Assembly: GCF_007751715.1 (NCBI RefSeq)
Contig: NZ_CP036292.1
Location: forward strand, 1,550,001-1,614,000
Length of the DNA: 64,000 nucleotides
Direction of reading: 5' to 3'
Source: Rosistilla oblonga
Lineage (GTDB): Bacteria > Planctomycetota > Planctomycetia > Pirellulales > Pirellulaceae
Part shown: one piece after another, positions 43,907 to 53,169 of the stretch
How the letters are laid out: each line of letters starts with the position of its first letter
Position numbering within the stretch: position 1 is the stretch's first letter
Made by a program: the position numbers and the translations under genes
Notes under the pieces: model-generated
Databases searched by the model: none
The model's input: the letters and a program-made list of their open reading frames with translations, nothing else
What the model was told of the DNA's origin: nothing

Positions 43907-44701
43907 CTAGGCGCCGAATTCGACGCGGCGTGGTCCCAGTTGTTGCTGTAGGCGGGCAACAATGCTGCTGTGCATCTGGCTGACGCGACTTTCCGAAAGG
44001 TCCAGCGTAGCGCCGATCTCTTTCATCGTCAGCTCTTCATAATAATACAGAATGATGATCAGACGCTCGTTGCGGTTGAGCCCCTTGGTGACCAAACGCA
44101 TCAGGTCGTTCTTTTGAACGCGACGCGTTGGGTCTTCACCCTTCTTGTCTTCCAGGACGTCGATTTCGCGAACGTCTTTGTAGCTGTCGGTCTCGTACCA
44201 TTTCTTGTTCAGACTGACCAAACCGACGGCGTTGGCTTCCTGCTGCCACTTTTCCACTTCGGGAACGGTGATCTGCATGAACTCCGACAGTTCTTGAACG
44301 GTTGGCGGACGGCCGTGCTTTTCGTTCAGTTTCTTGTTCGCTTCGTTCAGCTTGCTCGCTTTGCTGCGAACCAAACGAGGAACCCAGTCCATCGAACGGA
44401 GTTCGTCGAGCATCGCACCGCGAATACGCGGAACGCAGTAGGTTTCAAACTTGACACCGCGGGAGCGGTCGAACGCATCGATCGCGTCCAGCAAGCCGAA
44501 GATACCTGCGCTGATCAGGTCGTCCAGTTCCACGCCTTCGGGCAACCGCTGCCAGATGCGTTCGCCGTTGTAGCGAACCAAAGGCATGTAGTTTTCAACC
44601 AGGCGGTTTCGCAGGTACTCATCGCGCACCTCCGGATTTGCCTTGTATTGGTCCCAAATCTCTTGGATTTCTTCTAATTCAGCTGCCGTCTTCGTTGCCA
44701 T
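43907..44701 (-). CDS. fliA: RNA polymerase sigma factor FliA (sigma-28)
   Basis: A 264-residue FliA/WhiG-type sigma factor for late flagellar genes. Region 2 has LVRYNGERIWQRLP, DDLISAGIFGLLDAIDAFD and VKFETYCVPRIRGAMLDELR. The region 3 helix is GRPPTVQELSEFMQI, and region 4 ends with LYYYEELTMKEIGATLDLSE and SRVSQMHSSI. It is the last gene of the flhA-flhF cluster on the same strand and is followed by a strong terminator. The anti-sigma FlgM was not seen here. Confidence 0.95.
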   Translation of the reverse strand: MATKTAAELEEIQEIWDQYKANPEVRDEYLRNRLVENYMPLVRYNGERIWQRLPEGVELDDLISAGIFGLLDAIDAFDRSRGVKFETYCVPRIRGAMLDELRSMDWVPRLVRSKASKLNEANKKLNEKHGRPPTVQELSEFMQITVPEVEKWQQEANAVGLVSLNKKWYETDSYKDVREIDVLEDKKGEDPTRRVQKNDLMRLVTKGLNRNERLIIILYYYEELTMKEIGATLDLSESRVSQMHSSIVARLQQQLGPRRVEFGA

Positions 44702-44803
44702 CCAAATCCTCCGTGATCTTCACCGGCACGTTTTCATATGAACCTCTCTCCGCTGCTAGCATCCATGCCGCTGACGAAAAGAAATTCAGTTTGCCCACAA
44801 ACG

Positions 44804-45160
44804 CTATGACGTGCGGGAATTTTGTTTATCGGCTTCCATTTCGTTGAAGTGCTCAATCACCTCAGCCAAACGTTGCCTAAATCGAACTTCCACTGTTTGA
44901 CATATCACTTGGTCCGCGATCGCACCGATGATGTAACCGACACCACTGGCCACGACCATACCAAACAGCCCTAACGTTACGACAGACGAAAGATCGTCGC
45001 TGTTGATAGCACCTCGTAAGGCGATCAGTCCGAGAGCCATCGCTCCGAGCGAAACCGCATACGATCGAGCCACCAGGTGGATCCTCCGACACCAGACGTT
45101 AAAGCTGTGCGATACATTCCCACAGGGGAAAGGTCGCCGCTTTACTGGTATCGTCCACAT
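44804..45160 (-). CDS. Small two-TM protein between flhF and fliA
   Basis: A 118-residue protein not assigned to a known family. It has a basic N-terminus (VKRRPFPCGNVSHSFNVWCR), two hydrophobic segments (YAVSLGAMALGLIALRGA and VTLGLFGMVVASGVGYIIGA) and an acidic helical tail (RQRLAEVIEHFNEMEAD). It lies on the flagellar strand where many bacteria encode FlhG/YlxH. The ATG at 45160 (MWTIP) is likely; GTG at 45169 is an alternative. A role in flagellar placement is suggested only by position. Confidence 0.65.
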   Translation of the reverse strand: MWTIPVKRRPFPCGNVSHSFNVWCRRIHLVARSYAVSLGAMALGLIALRGAINSDDLSSVVTLGLFGMVVASGVGYIIGAIADQVICQTVEVRFRQRLAEVIEHFNEMEADKQNSRTS

Positions 45161-45278
45161 CGCGTTCACTTGTTCAGTCCGTTCGATCAGATTCTAAAAA
45201 TTTTATTTTAGTGCGGGCGAGTTAAATCCGACTCTCGGAAGTTTTTGCTCGCCTATGGCATCTTTTTTGCGTAGTTTT

Positions 45279-46598
45279 CTAGTTTGATGGCAAGAGCAAA
45301 TTGCGCGATTGCGCAGATTTTGTTGCCATCGTTGAGCCCTTCAAATTCGCCTGGCTTGCGCCACTTGCGCGATCATCCGGCGGCGGCAGCATGTCGCCAT
45401 CGGAAGTCTGCGGCGGCAGCGGAAAAGCGTCATCATTTGTTTCGTTTGATTCAGCGCTTCGCAGGCCGAGAGCCAGGTCGACCAAGCGGCTTGGTTGCGG
45501 CAGATCGATGTCGTCGGGAACGTTTTGTCCCGTCGTGACGTAGCTGATCGGGGGAACGCCCGGGCCAGCAAACCGCATCAGATCGGGTTGCTGTTGGACT
45601 TCATCTAACTTGGAAACGATCACCGCACCGGGACGCAGGACCGCAAAGTTTTCGATCGCCGATTCGATCGCCGACCGGGACGACGTGGCAGACAATACTA
45701 AATGAGTTTCTTGGGGCTGGGCATGAGCCAGCAGTTTTCGGGTGACTTCCAGTTGTTGGATGTCGCGCGGGCTGCGACCCACGGTATCGATCAGGATCAG
45801 ATCGACATCGCTCAGCCGAGCGATCGCCGCTCGCATTTCGTCCGCTCCCGAAACGACTTCCATCGGCAGCTGCATGACCTGAGCATATTTATGCAGTTGG
45901 TCGACCGCGGCGATGCGGAAGGTATCGATCGTGATCAGGCCGACGTTCCGTTTTTCCAGCAGCCGGAATCCGGCGGCTAGCTTGGCGATCGTTGTTGTTT
46001 TGCCAACGCCCGTGGGGCCGACTAGTGCGACGATCCGCTGTCCCTCTTGGGGAACATCGATCGGGCCGGTCGTGCGAAATCGTTTGCGGAGCGCTTGCCG
46101 CAGCACGGGGATCAGATCCTCGTCGGCCGTTGCGTCGTCGATCGGCGATTGGCTGGCGATGTATTCGGCGCTGGCCGAATCGAGTCCTTGAGCGATCAAG
46201 GCTTGGGCGACCCGCGAATTCGATTGGCTCGCGGGGGCGGTCGCTGGCGTTGGTGCGGGGCCAGTCGTCTTCGACTGTTCTAGTGCCTGAACGACCTGCG
46301 ATAGCCGATTGACTTGTTCGGTTAAGTGTTGAACTTGTGGCGAGGTGGTCTGCGCCGCGGGGGCAGGCGTTGGGGGCGAATCGATCCGGCGAGCTGCTGG
46401 CGGGCTGGATGTTCGCTGGTTGACGACCGGTTTGGGTTTCAAGCCGGCGGTGACTTCGACGTGCGATTTACCAAGCAGTCCAAAGATGCCGCGATGGACG
46501 TCGCGCGTATGCAGAACCGTCGCGTCGCTACCCATCTGACGACGGATCTCGGCGAGCGCTTCCTGCAGCGTCGGGGCTTGGAAAGTGCGAATGTGCAT
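45279..46598 (-). CDS. flhF: Flagellar biosynthesis GTPase FlhF
   Basis: A 439-residue SRP-type GTPase that sets flagellar number and position at the membrane. The N-terminus MHIRTFQAPTLQEALAEIRR and MGSDATVLHTR are typical. A Pro/Ala-rich linker (60-130) precedes the NG domain with P-loop LVGPTGVGKTTTIAKLAAGF, then GLITIDTFRIAAVDQL, LILIDTVGRSPRD and IVSKLDEV. The G3 element is DTVGR where DTAGR is usual, common in FlhF. It sits between flhA and the small membrane protein. The adjacent activator FlhG is absent. Confidence 0.94.
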   Translation of the reverse strand: MHIRTFQAPTLQEALAEIRRQMGSDATVLHTRDVHRGIFGLLGKSHVEVTAGLKPKPVVNQRTSSPPAARRIDSPPTPAPAAQTTSPQVQHLTEQVNRLSQVVQALEQSKTTGPAPTPATAPASQSNSRVAQALIAQGLDSASAEYIASQSPIDDATADEDLIPVLRQALRKRFRTTGPIDVPQEGQRIVALVGPTGVGKTTTIAKLAAGFRLLEKRNVGLITIDTFRIAAVDQLHKYAQVMQLPMEVVSGADEMRAAIARLSDVDLILIDTVGRSPRDIQQLEVTRKLLAHAQPQETHLVLSATSSRSAIESAIENFAVLRPGAVIVSKLDEVQQQPDLMRFAGPGVPPISYVTTGQNVPDDIDLPQPSRLVDLALGLRSAESNETNDDAFPLPPQTSDGDMLPPPDDRASGASQANLKGSTMATKSAQSRNLLLPSN

Positions 46599-46686
46599 CG
46601 TCGGTTACTCCTCGTACGGCTGGCCGAGGCGTCTGTTCGCTGTGTGGAATTGTGTACGTGTCATTATAATAATCGAAGCGATTTGG

Positions 46687-48792
46687 TTAGCCCTGGGCCT
46701 TCGGGTCGGTCGGTTTTTCTTTCGCCGGCGGATCGGTGACAAGGCCGATCGATTCGATTGCTGTGTCTTGAGTGATCTCGTTGTACGAAAGGATGTGGAT
46801 GCGAGGCAACGACGAATTTGTCAATTGCTTCAGACCGGGGCGAATTCGTGGGCTGACCAACACCACCGGCGGATGCCCCGCCGCGGTCAGCTTTTTCAGT
46901 TCCTCACCCAATCGGTTGCAGGTGACGTCGACGGCCGCAGGGGACATGCGAATGAACAGGCCGCGATCGTTGTGTTCGATCCCCGCGGCGATCCGATCTT
47001 CGAGCGCCGGATCCATCGTCACGACGTGCAGGCGACTGTGTTCGTCTCGATATCGCGTGCTGATCGTCCGCGCCAAGCGATGGCGAACGTATTCGGTCAG
47101 CCAAACAGGGTCTTTGGTTTTGGGAGCGTAATCGCCGAGGGTCTCGAGGATCGTGGAGAGTTGGCGGATCGGGATGTCTTCGCGAAGCAGCATCTGCAGC
47201 ACCTGCTGCACCTCGGCCAGCTTCATCACGCCGGGGACCAATTCGTCGACAACCGTCGGAGCCGTCTTTTGCAATTCGTCGATCAGGTGTTTGGTCGCAT
47301 CGCGCGACAGCAGTTCTTCGGCGTGTCGCTTGGCGATCATCTTTAGATGCGTCGTGATCACGCTGCCCGGTTCGGCGATTCGATATCCGTAGATCATCGC
47401 TTGTTCGCGCCGCGTTGGATCGATCCAGACCGCGGGCTGGTTGTACATCGGGTCGCGCGTCTGTTGCCCTTCGATCGCTCCGGTCGTCATCCCTTGGTCC
47501 ATCGCCAGCAGATGCCCGGGTTGGACCATTCCATTGGCGACCGGATTTCCGGCGATGCGAATCTCGTATTTGTAGTCGGGCATGTTGCGATTGTCGCGAA
47601 CGCGGACCTTCGGCAGGATGATGCCGATGTCCGACGCGATCTGGTTGCGGATGCCACTGATCCGCTCCATCAAGTCGCCTCCCTTGGCGGGGCTGGCCAG
47701 CGGGATCAGTTCCAGGCCCAGATTGACCTCCATCGGATCGATCGCCAGTCGATCTTCGACGCGCGGTTCTTCGGGAGCCGCTTTGGCGGCGGCTTCGTCG
47801 GCCGATTGCTGCTGTTGGCGATTCTCTTTATCGATCGCCGAGCGGTTCATGACGACGGCTAGTCCGATACATCCGAGCCCGATCGTGGCCATCGGCAGGG
47901 TCGGCAGATTGGTCATCAACATGATGAACAAGAACGCGCCGGCGACTGTTAAAACGCGGGGATTACTGAACAGCTGGGTCAGGAATTCGACCGGCAGATT
48001 CGATTTTTGTGTGCTTCGCGTGACCAACAACGCCGCGGCCAACGAGATCAGCAGCGCGGGAACTTGGCTGACCAGACCATCGCCGATCGTCAATTTGGTA
48101 AAGAGCGCCGCCGCATCCGACAGGCTCATTCCCGCCTGCACGATACCGACATACAGACCGCCGATCACGTTGATTACGGTGATGATAATACCGGCGATCG
48201 CATCGCCGCGGACGAACTTATTGGCACCGTCCATCGCACCGTAGAAATCGGCTTGGTTGGTGACATCCAGCCGCCGTTGTTGAGCTTCTTTTTCGTCGAT
48301 GATCCCCGCACTCAGATCGGCGTCGATCGCCATCTGTTTACCTGGCATCCCGTCCAATGCAAAACGGGCGGCAACTTCACTGATCCGGGTCGAACCCTTG
48401 GTGATCACGACAAATTGGATCACGACGATGATCACAAAGATGATCAACCCGACCTCGACCCGGTCACCCGAGACAAACTCGCCAAAACTCTGGATCACGC
48501 CGCCAGCGGCTTCCATCTGCCGATCCCCGGCTCCGGTCAAAATTAACCGAGTGGTGGCAACGTTTAGCACCAAGCGAGCTAATGTTGTGGCCAACAGGAG
48601 GGATGGGAAGACACTGAACTCCAGCGGACTGGGGACATAGACGGTGGTCAGCAGGACGATCACCGCGATCGTGATGTTCGCCGACAGCAAGATATCCATC
48701 AGCCCCGGCGGCAGCGGAACCAAAATAACTACCAAAGAGCCAATGATGCCCAGAGGTAGGATGAGGTCTCGGTAGCGAAGCAGCAGGTTCAT
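46687..48792 (-). CDS. flhA: Flagellar type III export protein FlhA
   Basis: A 701-residue FlhA, the usual length. Eight TM segments occupy the first 330 residues, including LPLPPGLMDILLSANITIAV-like and VPSPLEFSVFPSLLL stretches. The FHIPEP-type conserved loop is present with RFALDGMPGKQMAIDADLSAG and RRLDVTNQADFYGAMDGANK. The C-terminal cytosolic domain (360-700) binds late-substrate chaperones. It heads the flhA-flhF-118aa-fliA cluster. ATG at 48792; a 9-bp inverted repeat lies 49-68 bases upstream. Other export genes (flhB, fliPQR) are not in the window. Confidence 0.96.
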   Translation of the reverse strand: MNLLLRYRDLILPLGIIGSLVVILVPLPPGLMDILLSANITIAVIVLLTTVYVPSPLEFSVFPSLLLATTLARLVLNVATTRLILTGAGDRQMEAAGGVIQSFGEFVSGDRVEVGLIIFVIIVVIQFVVITKGSTRISEVAARFALDGMPGKQMAIDADLSAGIIDEKEAQQRRLDVTNQADFYGAMDGANKFVRGDAIAGIIITVINVIGGLYVGIVQAGMSLSDAAALFTKLTIGDGLVSQVPALLISLAAALLVTRSTQKSNLPVEFLTQLFSNPRVLTVAGAFLFIMLMTNLPTLPMATIGLGCIGLAVVMNRSAIDKENRQQQQSADEAAAKAAPEEPRVEDRLAIDPMEVNLGLELIPLASPAKGGDLMERISGIRNQIASDIGIILPKVRVRDNRNMPDYKYEIRIAGNPVANGMVQPGHLLAMDQGMTTGAIEGQQTRDPMYNQPAVWIDPTRREQAMIYGYRIAEPGSVITTHLKMIAKRHAEELLSRDATKHLIDELQKTAPTVVDELVPGVMKLAEVQQVLQMLLREDIPIRQLSTILETLGDYAPKTKDPVWLTEYVRHRLARTISTRYRDEHSRLHVVTMDPALEDRIAAGIEHNDRGLFIRMSPAAVDVTCNRLGEELKKLTAAGHPPVVLVSPRIRPGLKQLTNSSLPRIHILSYNEITQDTAIESIGLVTDPPAKEKPTDPKAQG

Positions 48793-48840
48793 GAATCGAT
48801 TGATCGCAAACTTGGGTTCTATCGATGCCCCATTGGACTG

Positions 48841-48860
48841 GACTAGGAATTTTCCTAGTC
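48841..48860. promoter_or_regulatory. Palindrome upstream of flhA
   Basis: GACTAGGAA and TTCCTAGTC form perfect 9-bp arms separated by TT. It is centred 58 bases before the flhA start and in the region shared with the divergent kinase gene. It could be an operator or a transcript-start structure; no known regulator was matched. Confidence 0.5.
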
Positions 48861-49124
48861 GAATGACAGTCGCAAGGCGGCAGGAGAGTAGCCAATCGCT
48901 TGCCTAGGGTCCAGATCGTTTGTGATGGATTCGCGCAAGTCACATTCAGCAATCGGCTTACGTGTACCGGGATGAGGTGACGACAGCGAGGCGGCAAAAC
49001 AGTTCCGAAAAAAATACGGTTTTGTTGTCGCTATTTCGTCGCTGAACGCATTAGTGGGATAGAAGACGAAACTTTTTAGTTGCACGCAGCCCTATCGGGG
49101 GGCGTGGTTTTACCAGGTTGTTTC

Positions 49125-50771
49125 ATGTCCGCACGAATTAATTCATTGCCGATACGCCCTGAACGCGTCATGTCCGAACGGAAGCAGCGGGTGGCCCAGG
49201 CCTACCTTGAATCCCTCTACACGGGGGATGACACCGCCAGTTTCCCCGAGCGTGAGCGGGAATCGACAGTCGCAGTTCCAAGGAACCTCGCCGACGAAAA
49301 GATCTTCGACGGACCCGAGCTGCCGATCCTGGGAGCGGGTGAGCGCTTCGGCCCCTTCATGATCAAGGGGCTGTTGGGCAGCGGCGGAGTCGCCAATGTC
49401 TATCGAGCAAGCGATCGGATGGACGCAGACGTTGCGATCAAAGTGCCGCGCATCGCCAGTCCGTGGATCAACGACCTGATCGGCCGCGAGTTTCGATTGA
49501 CGCGGTCGATCGCCGATCGTGGCGTGGTCGAAGTCCAGGGACTATATAACGTCGACAACATCCACGTGATCTCGCAGGAATTGATCGATGGGACGTCGAT
49601 CGATAAGTGGGTTCGTCAGGGAATCCCGACGGGACAACTGCCATCGTTGGATCGCGTTTATTCGGCGATCGCTCAACTGGCTCAAGCTCTCGACAGCTTG
49701 CACAAACAAAACTATGTCCACCGCGACATCAAACCGAACAACGTTTTGGTCGACGGTTCAGGCCGGGTGAAGCTTATCGATTTTGGTTTGGCCACGCGGA
49801 TCCGAACGCTCGGCAATTGGAGCAATCCCGAATTCCAATTGGGAACCTTTCGGTATCTCGCTCCCGAGATCGCACTGAGCTGCTGTCAAACGACAGCGTC
49901 GGATATCTACAGTTTCGGACGCGTCCTGTTTTATCTGTTGGCGGGCCGTTTGCCTTGCCTGGATCTGCCGTTGCAACCCGATTGGTCCGACGCGCGAATT
50001 GCGTCGCAGTTGAATCAGCAGTTGCCTTGTGGAACGCCGAGCGATCTGGTCAACCTTTGCATTGGAACCAATGCGTTTGATCCCGATCAACGTCCGTCGG
50101 CCGAGGAGATCACCGATTACTTGCAGTCAGCAACTTCCAAGCGAAAGCGGCGGCAAGCGGCGACCGCGGAATGCTTGCAAACCAAGCTGCGTCAAACGGT
50201 CAAAGCGAACTCCGCCGAAAGCGGTTTGGTCGTGCTGGCTCTCGAAGAGACCCAACAGGCATTTTTGGGCGACACCATGGATGCGCTCTCCGGAGACGAC
50301 AACTATCTGGTGCTTAAAGGGCAGACTTGCGCCGGAGAGAATCTCCCATATCGGGCGATCAACCCTATCGTAAGCGAACTGGGACAGTGGTTGCAGAACT
50401 TGGATCCCTGCTTGCGTCGCGCATGGCCGCTGATGCCCGATTCCCCCGCAATCGCCGACTGGCCCATTTTGGGACTGCTCGCTTCTTCACACACGCGCTT
50501 CGCTCAGGCCACCTCTCTCAACGGGGCGAGAGAGACTGGCCTGAGCGATTTAGCGTGGCTGTTCCAAACGCTGGCCGAAGATCGCACGATCGTGCTGTGT
50601 ATCGAACACCTGCAGCATGCCGACGGAGCCAGTTGGCAGTTCCTGCGACAGCTGCAAACCGTCGCTGAAAAACACCGCGTGCTGATCTTTGCATCGGTCG
50701 ACGCCAACGACGCGGTGGCGATGAAGCAGGTTCAATCGATGGTGTCGGCGGACAACATCCACGCGATCTAA
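49125..50771 (+). CDS. Ser/Thr protein kinase with degenerate C-terminal AAA-like region
   Basis: A 548-residue Hanks-type kinase. All catalytic elements are present: GLLGSGGVANVYRAS, the VAIK lysine (ADVAIKVPR), YVHRDIKPNNVLVD, LIDFGLATR, FRYLAPEIA and DIYSFGRVLFYLLAG. After residue 345 it resembles the front of the AAA_16-type ATPase found in other large bacterial kinases (KGQTCAGENLPYRAINPIVS, then VLCIEHLQHADGASWQFLRQ). A P-loop is not visible and the protein stops soon after. The start is ambiguous: ATG at 49125 is used, ATG at 49170 also fits. Targets are unknown. It is divergent from flhA. Confidence 0.88.
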   Translation: MSARINSLPIRPERVMSERKQRVAQAYLESLYTGDDTASFPERERESTVAVPRNLADEKIFDGPELPILGAGERFGPFMIKGLLGSGGVANVYRASDRMDADVAIKVPRIASPWINDLIGREFRLTRSIADRGVVEVQGLYNVDNIHVISQELIDGTSIDKWVRQGIPTGQLPSLDRVYSAIAQLAQALDSLHKQNYVHRDIKPNNVLVDGSGRVKLIDFGLATRIRTLGNWSNPEFQLGTFRYLAPEIALSCCQTTASDIYSFGRVLFYLLAGRLPCLDLPLQPDWSDARIASQLNQQLPCGTPSDLVNLCIGTNAFDPDQRPSAEEITDYLQSATSKRKRRQAATAECLQTKLRQTVKANSAESGLVVLALEETQQAFLGDTMDALSGDDNYLVLKGQTCAGENLPYRAINPIVSELGQWLQNLDPCLRRAWPLMPDSPAIADWPILGLLASSHTRFAQATSLNGARETGLSDLAWLFQTLAEDRTIVLCIEHLQHADGASWQFLRQLQTVAEKHRVLIFASVDANDAVAMKQVQSMVSADNIHAI

Positions 50772-50844
50772 CGCGATCTGTCCGAGTTGCGTTCGGCCGA
50801 TTGTTTGCGGCCGACCGACTGTTGAGTTCGACCGACAGTTAAGT

Positions 50845-50870
50845 TCGACCGACGATGGTATGTCGGTCGA
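50845..50870. terminator. Hairpin between convergent kinase and TolC-type genes
   Basis: TCGACCGAC (50845-50853) pairs with GTCGGTCGA (50862-50870), a 9-bp stem with an 8-base loop. There is no T-tract. The unit TTCGACCGAC is also repeated directly just upstream. Confidence 0.45.
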
Positions 50871-50983
50871 TTGGCAGAGTGCAGATCCTGTCGCTAAGCG
50901 ACCTAAGATCGCTGCAACATTCTCTGGCGTGGCGATGCCGGCTTCGCCATCGGGGATCCAGAATCCGGATCCGCGAGCATCGA

Positions 50984-52831
50984 TTAGTTGTTGCTGGCTA
51001 GATACAGTCGGCTGTTTCTCAGCAGCGAACCTTTTTCGAAGTCGATGTTTTTCAACGCGACGGCGTATTCGGTCTTCGCGGTGAAGTAGCTTGTTTGGGC
51101 GTCGCTGAGTCGACGTTGGGCATCCAACAGTTGTTCCAGATTGACCGGCAGCCCTGCCCTTCGGTTGGCTTCGAGCGTTTCGACGGCATCGGCTGCGGCG
51201 AGGAAGCGGTTCATGTTGGTCTGCGTTTGCTGAAACGCGCGATCCGCTTCGGCAACCATGGCTGCCAAGTCATGGGTCACGCGCCGCGATTGTTCGGTGA
51301 GGATCGCTTGTTCGCGGGCCAGTTGCAGCTTTGCATTTTGCACCGCCGCGTGCGCCTGGCGGAATCCGACCGGCAGCGACAGTTCAAAACCGGCTTCCCA
51401 TTCCTGGAAGTCGCCGCTGCCGAGATCGCGGAACGCGGAATCGTTGCCGATCCAGTTCTTGTCGAGTCCGCGATAGCGATAGCGGCCGATCATATCTAAT
51501 TGTGGCAACAGGAAGTTTTTCGCAGCGAGCAGTTCCAATCGGCGTCGTTCGACAACCAACCGCTGCTTTCTGAGTTCCACGCGCTGGCGAAGCGCTTCGG
51601 CGGCGATCGAATCCCAATCGAAGCGAATCGGTGCGGCGACCGGTTCATCGCTGGGCCGCAGCAATTGTTCGCCACGTTGCGGCAGACCGATCATCAACCG
51701 CAACTTCCGTTCGGCGGCTTGCACACCGCCGACACCGGCGAATACACCGCCTTGGGTTCCGCTGCCCGATTCGGTCCGCTGCGTCGCTTTGCCAGCAATC
51801 GCATCTTCTAGTTCCGATTGGAAACGATAGTACTGCTCGCGAGCAAGTGCTTCGGCAGCACCGGATCGCCGGTTGGCAACCTTCTGCGCTTCGTAGTTCA
51901 ACCACGTTTCGCGACTCTTCTCCAACGCAAAGTGTTTGGCGTCGAAGTCGCGGTAGGCGAAGTAGAGATCCCAATACGCGTTGGTCACATCGCTAACAAA
52001 ACGACGCAACGCGAGTTCGAATTCCATGTCGTTGATGTCGCTGTTGACCTTCGCGATCAAGATCCCGTTATAGACACCGGGCCCGCCGCCGGGGCCGGCG
52101 ATGCGATTGAAAGTCAATCCGCCGCCTTGCAACAAGGGCTGCCTGATCTCGCCCTCGAGTTGTTGTTGCCAAGCGCTGGGAGTGATGTTGCCGGTCGCGT
52201 TGTTGGCGTCGTAGTCGGTGATGCTGCGAAGCGCGAATTCGGCTCCCGTCGCACTTCGCTTGCTCAATTGAGCGATGTAGTCGTGGCGATCCTGAATGAA
52301 GACGTTTGATCCGCCGCCGAAGAAGCGGTTGTTGAAACGGCGGTCGTTGTTCTGGAACGTGGCCAGTACATCCAGTTGTGCGTCGAACGCACTCAACGCT
52401 CCCTCGATTCCAAACCGTGGATCGGTCTGCTGCAACGGGCGACTTTGTTCTGTCACGACGAGATCGGGAGACCGCATGATCGTGGCTCCCAGTTCTCGCA
52501 TCACTTGCGTGCTGGAGAGGGCCGTCGACAACGCTTCTTCCAGCGTTATCTCCCAATATTGGATCTCGTTGCCCGACTTAAAGTCTTCCAACGTCAACGG
52601 ACGCGTATCCGCTGTGTGCTCGATGCTACCAGCATTTCCGGTGTCGACACGACACATCACTGCATCGACATCGGTCGTGTCGTGGCATATCGTTTGGGAC
52701 GCTTGATGATACGTGCGACAACCGGCGGCGGTTAGAGCCAGCATCGCAATCGCCCACGCCCACACCAGGATCTGCTGGTCCGCTCGCTGTCGGTGCGATT
52801 GTGTGATGCAGGTTTGGTGGTGCTCAACCAT
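50984..52831 (-). CDS. TolC-family outer-membrane efflux lipoprotein
   Basis: A 615-residue outer-membrane channel. The signal ends in a lipobox, AWAIAMLALTAAGC, giving a lipid-anchored Cys near residue 38. Two long alpha-helical OEP domains follow, with motifs such as ALRRFVSDVTNAYWDLYFAY, LEKSRETWLNYEAQK and, near the end, ANRRAGLPVNLEQLLDAQRR and LSDAQTSYFTAKTEYAVAL. The ATG at 52831 is chosen because the signal peptide begins there. It is divergent from the three-gene adaptor operon across 340 bases and probably provides its outer-membrane exit. Confidence 0.88.
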   Translation of the reverse strand: MVEHHQTCITQSHRQRADQQILVWAWAIAMLALTAAGCRTYHQASQTICHDTTDVDAVMCRVDTGNAGSIEHTADTRPLTLEDFKSGNEIQYWEITLEEALSTALSSTQVMRELGATIMRSPDLVVTEQSRPLQQTDPRFGIEGALSAFDAQLDVLATFQNNDRRFNNRFFGGGSNVFIQDRHDYIAQLSKRSATGAEFALRSITDYDANNATGNITPSAWQQQLEGEIRQPLLQGGGLTFNRIAGPGGGPGVYNGILIAKVNSDINDMEFELALRRFVSDVTNAYWDLYFAYRDFDAKHFALEKSRETWLNYEAQKVANRRSGAAEALAREQYYRFQSELEDAIAGKATQRTESGSGTQGGVFAGVGGVQAAERKLRLMIGLPQRGEQLLRPSDEPVAAPIRFDWDSIAAEALRQRVELRKQRLVVERRRLELLAAKNFLLPQLDMIGRYRYRGLDKNWIGNDSAFRDLGSGDFQEWEAGFELSLPVGFRQAHAAVQNAKLQLAREQAILTEQSRRVTHDLAAMVAEADRAFQQTQTNMNRFLAAADAVETLEANRRAGLPVNLEQLLDAQRRLSDAQTSYFTAKTEYAVALKNIDFEKGSLLRNSRLYLASNN

Positions 52832-53169
52832 GGTGCAACCAAATGCCCAACTGGGGTGCCAACGGAAAATACAACGTCGCTCATCTCCATTGGTCGTTCC
52901 GATGGCAGTATCAAATCCATTCGAACCGCTGCGATTCGCACAACCGGTCCGAGTTCGGGGCTGCACCAATGGTGCAATCGGACTAATCGGTCGATTCGCG
53001 GCAATCGGCAAAGTTTGCCAACTCGGTCGACTAGGCCGCCGGCTGTGTAATCGATAGTCCCGATGTATCGGCTGTATCGTTGGAGTGATCCAAATCGAAG
53101 CGGTTTTATCGCCGCCATCGCCAAGGCCTGCCGATCGCTTGATAGCATGAAGGCTTGGGAAACTTCTTT

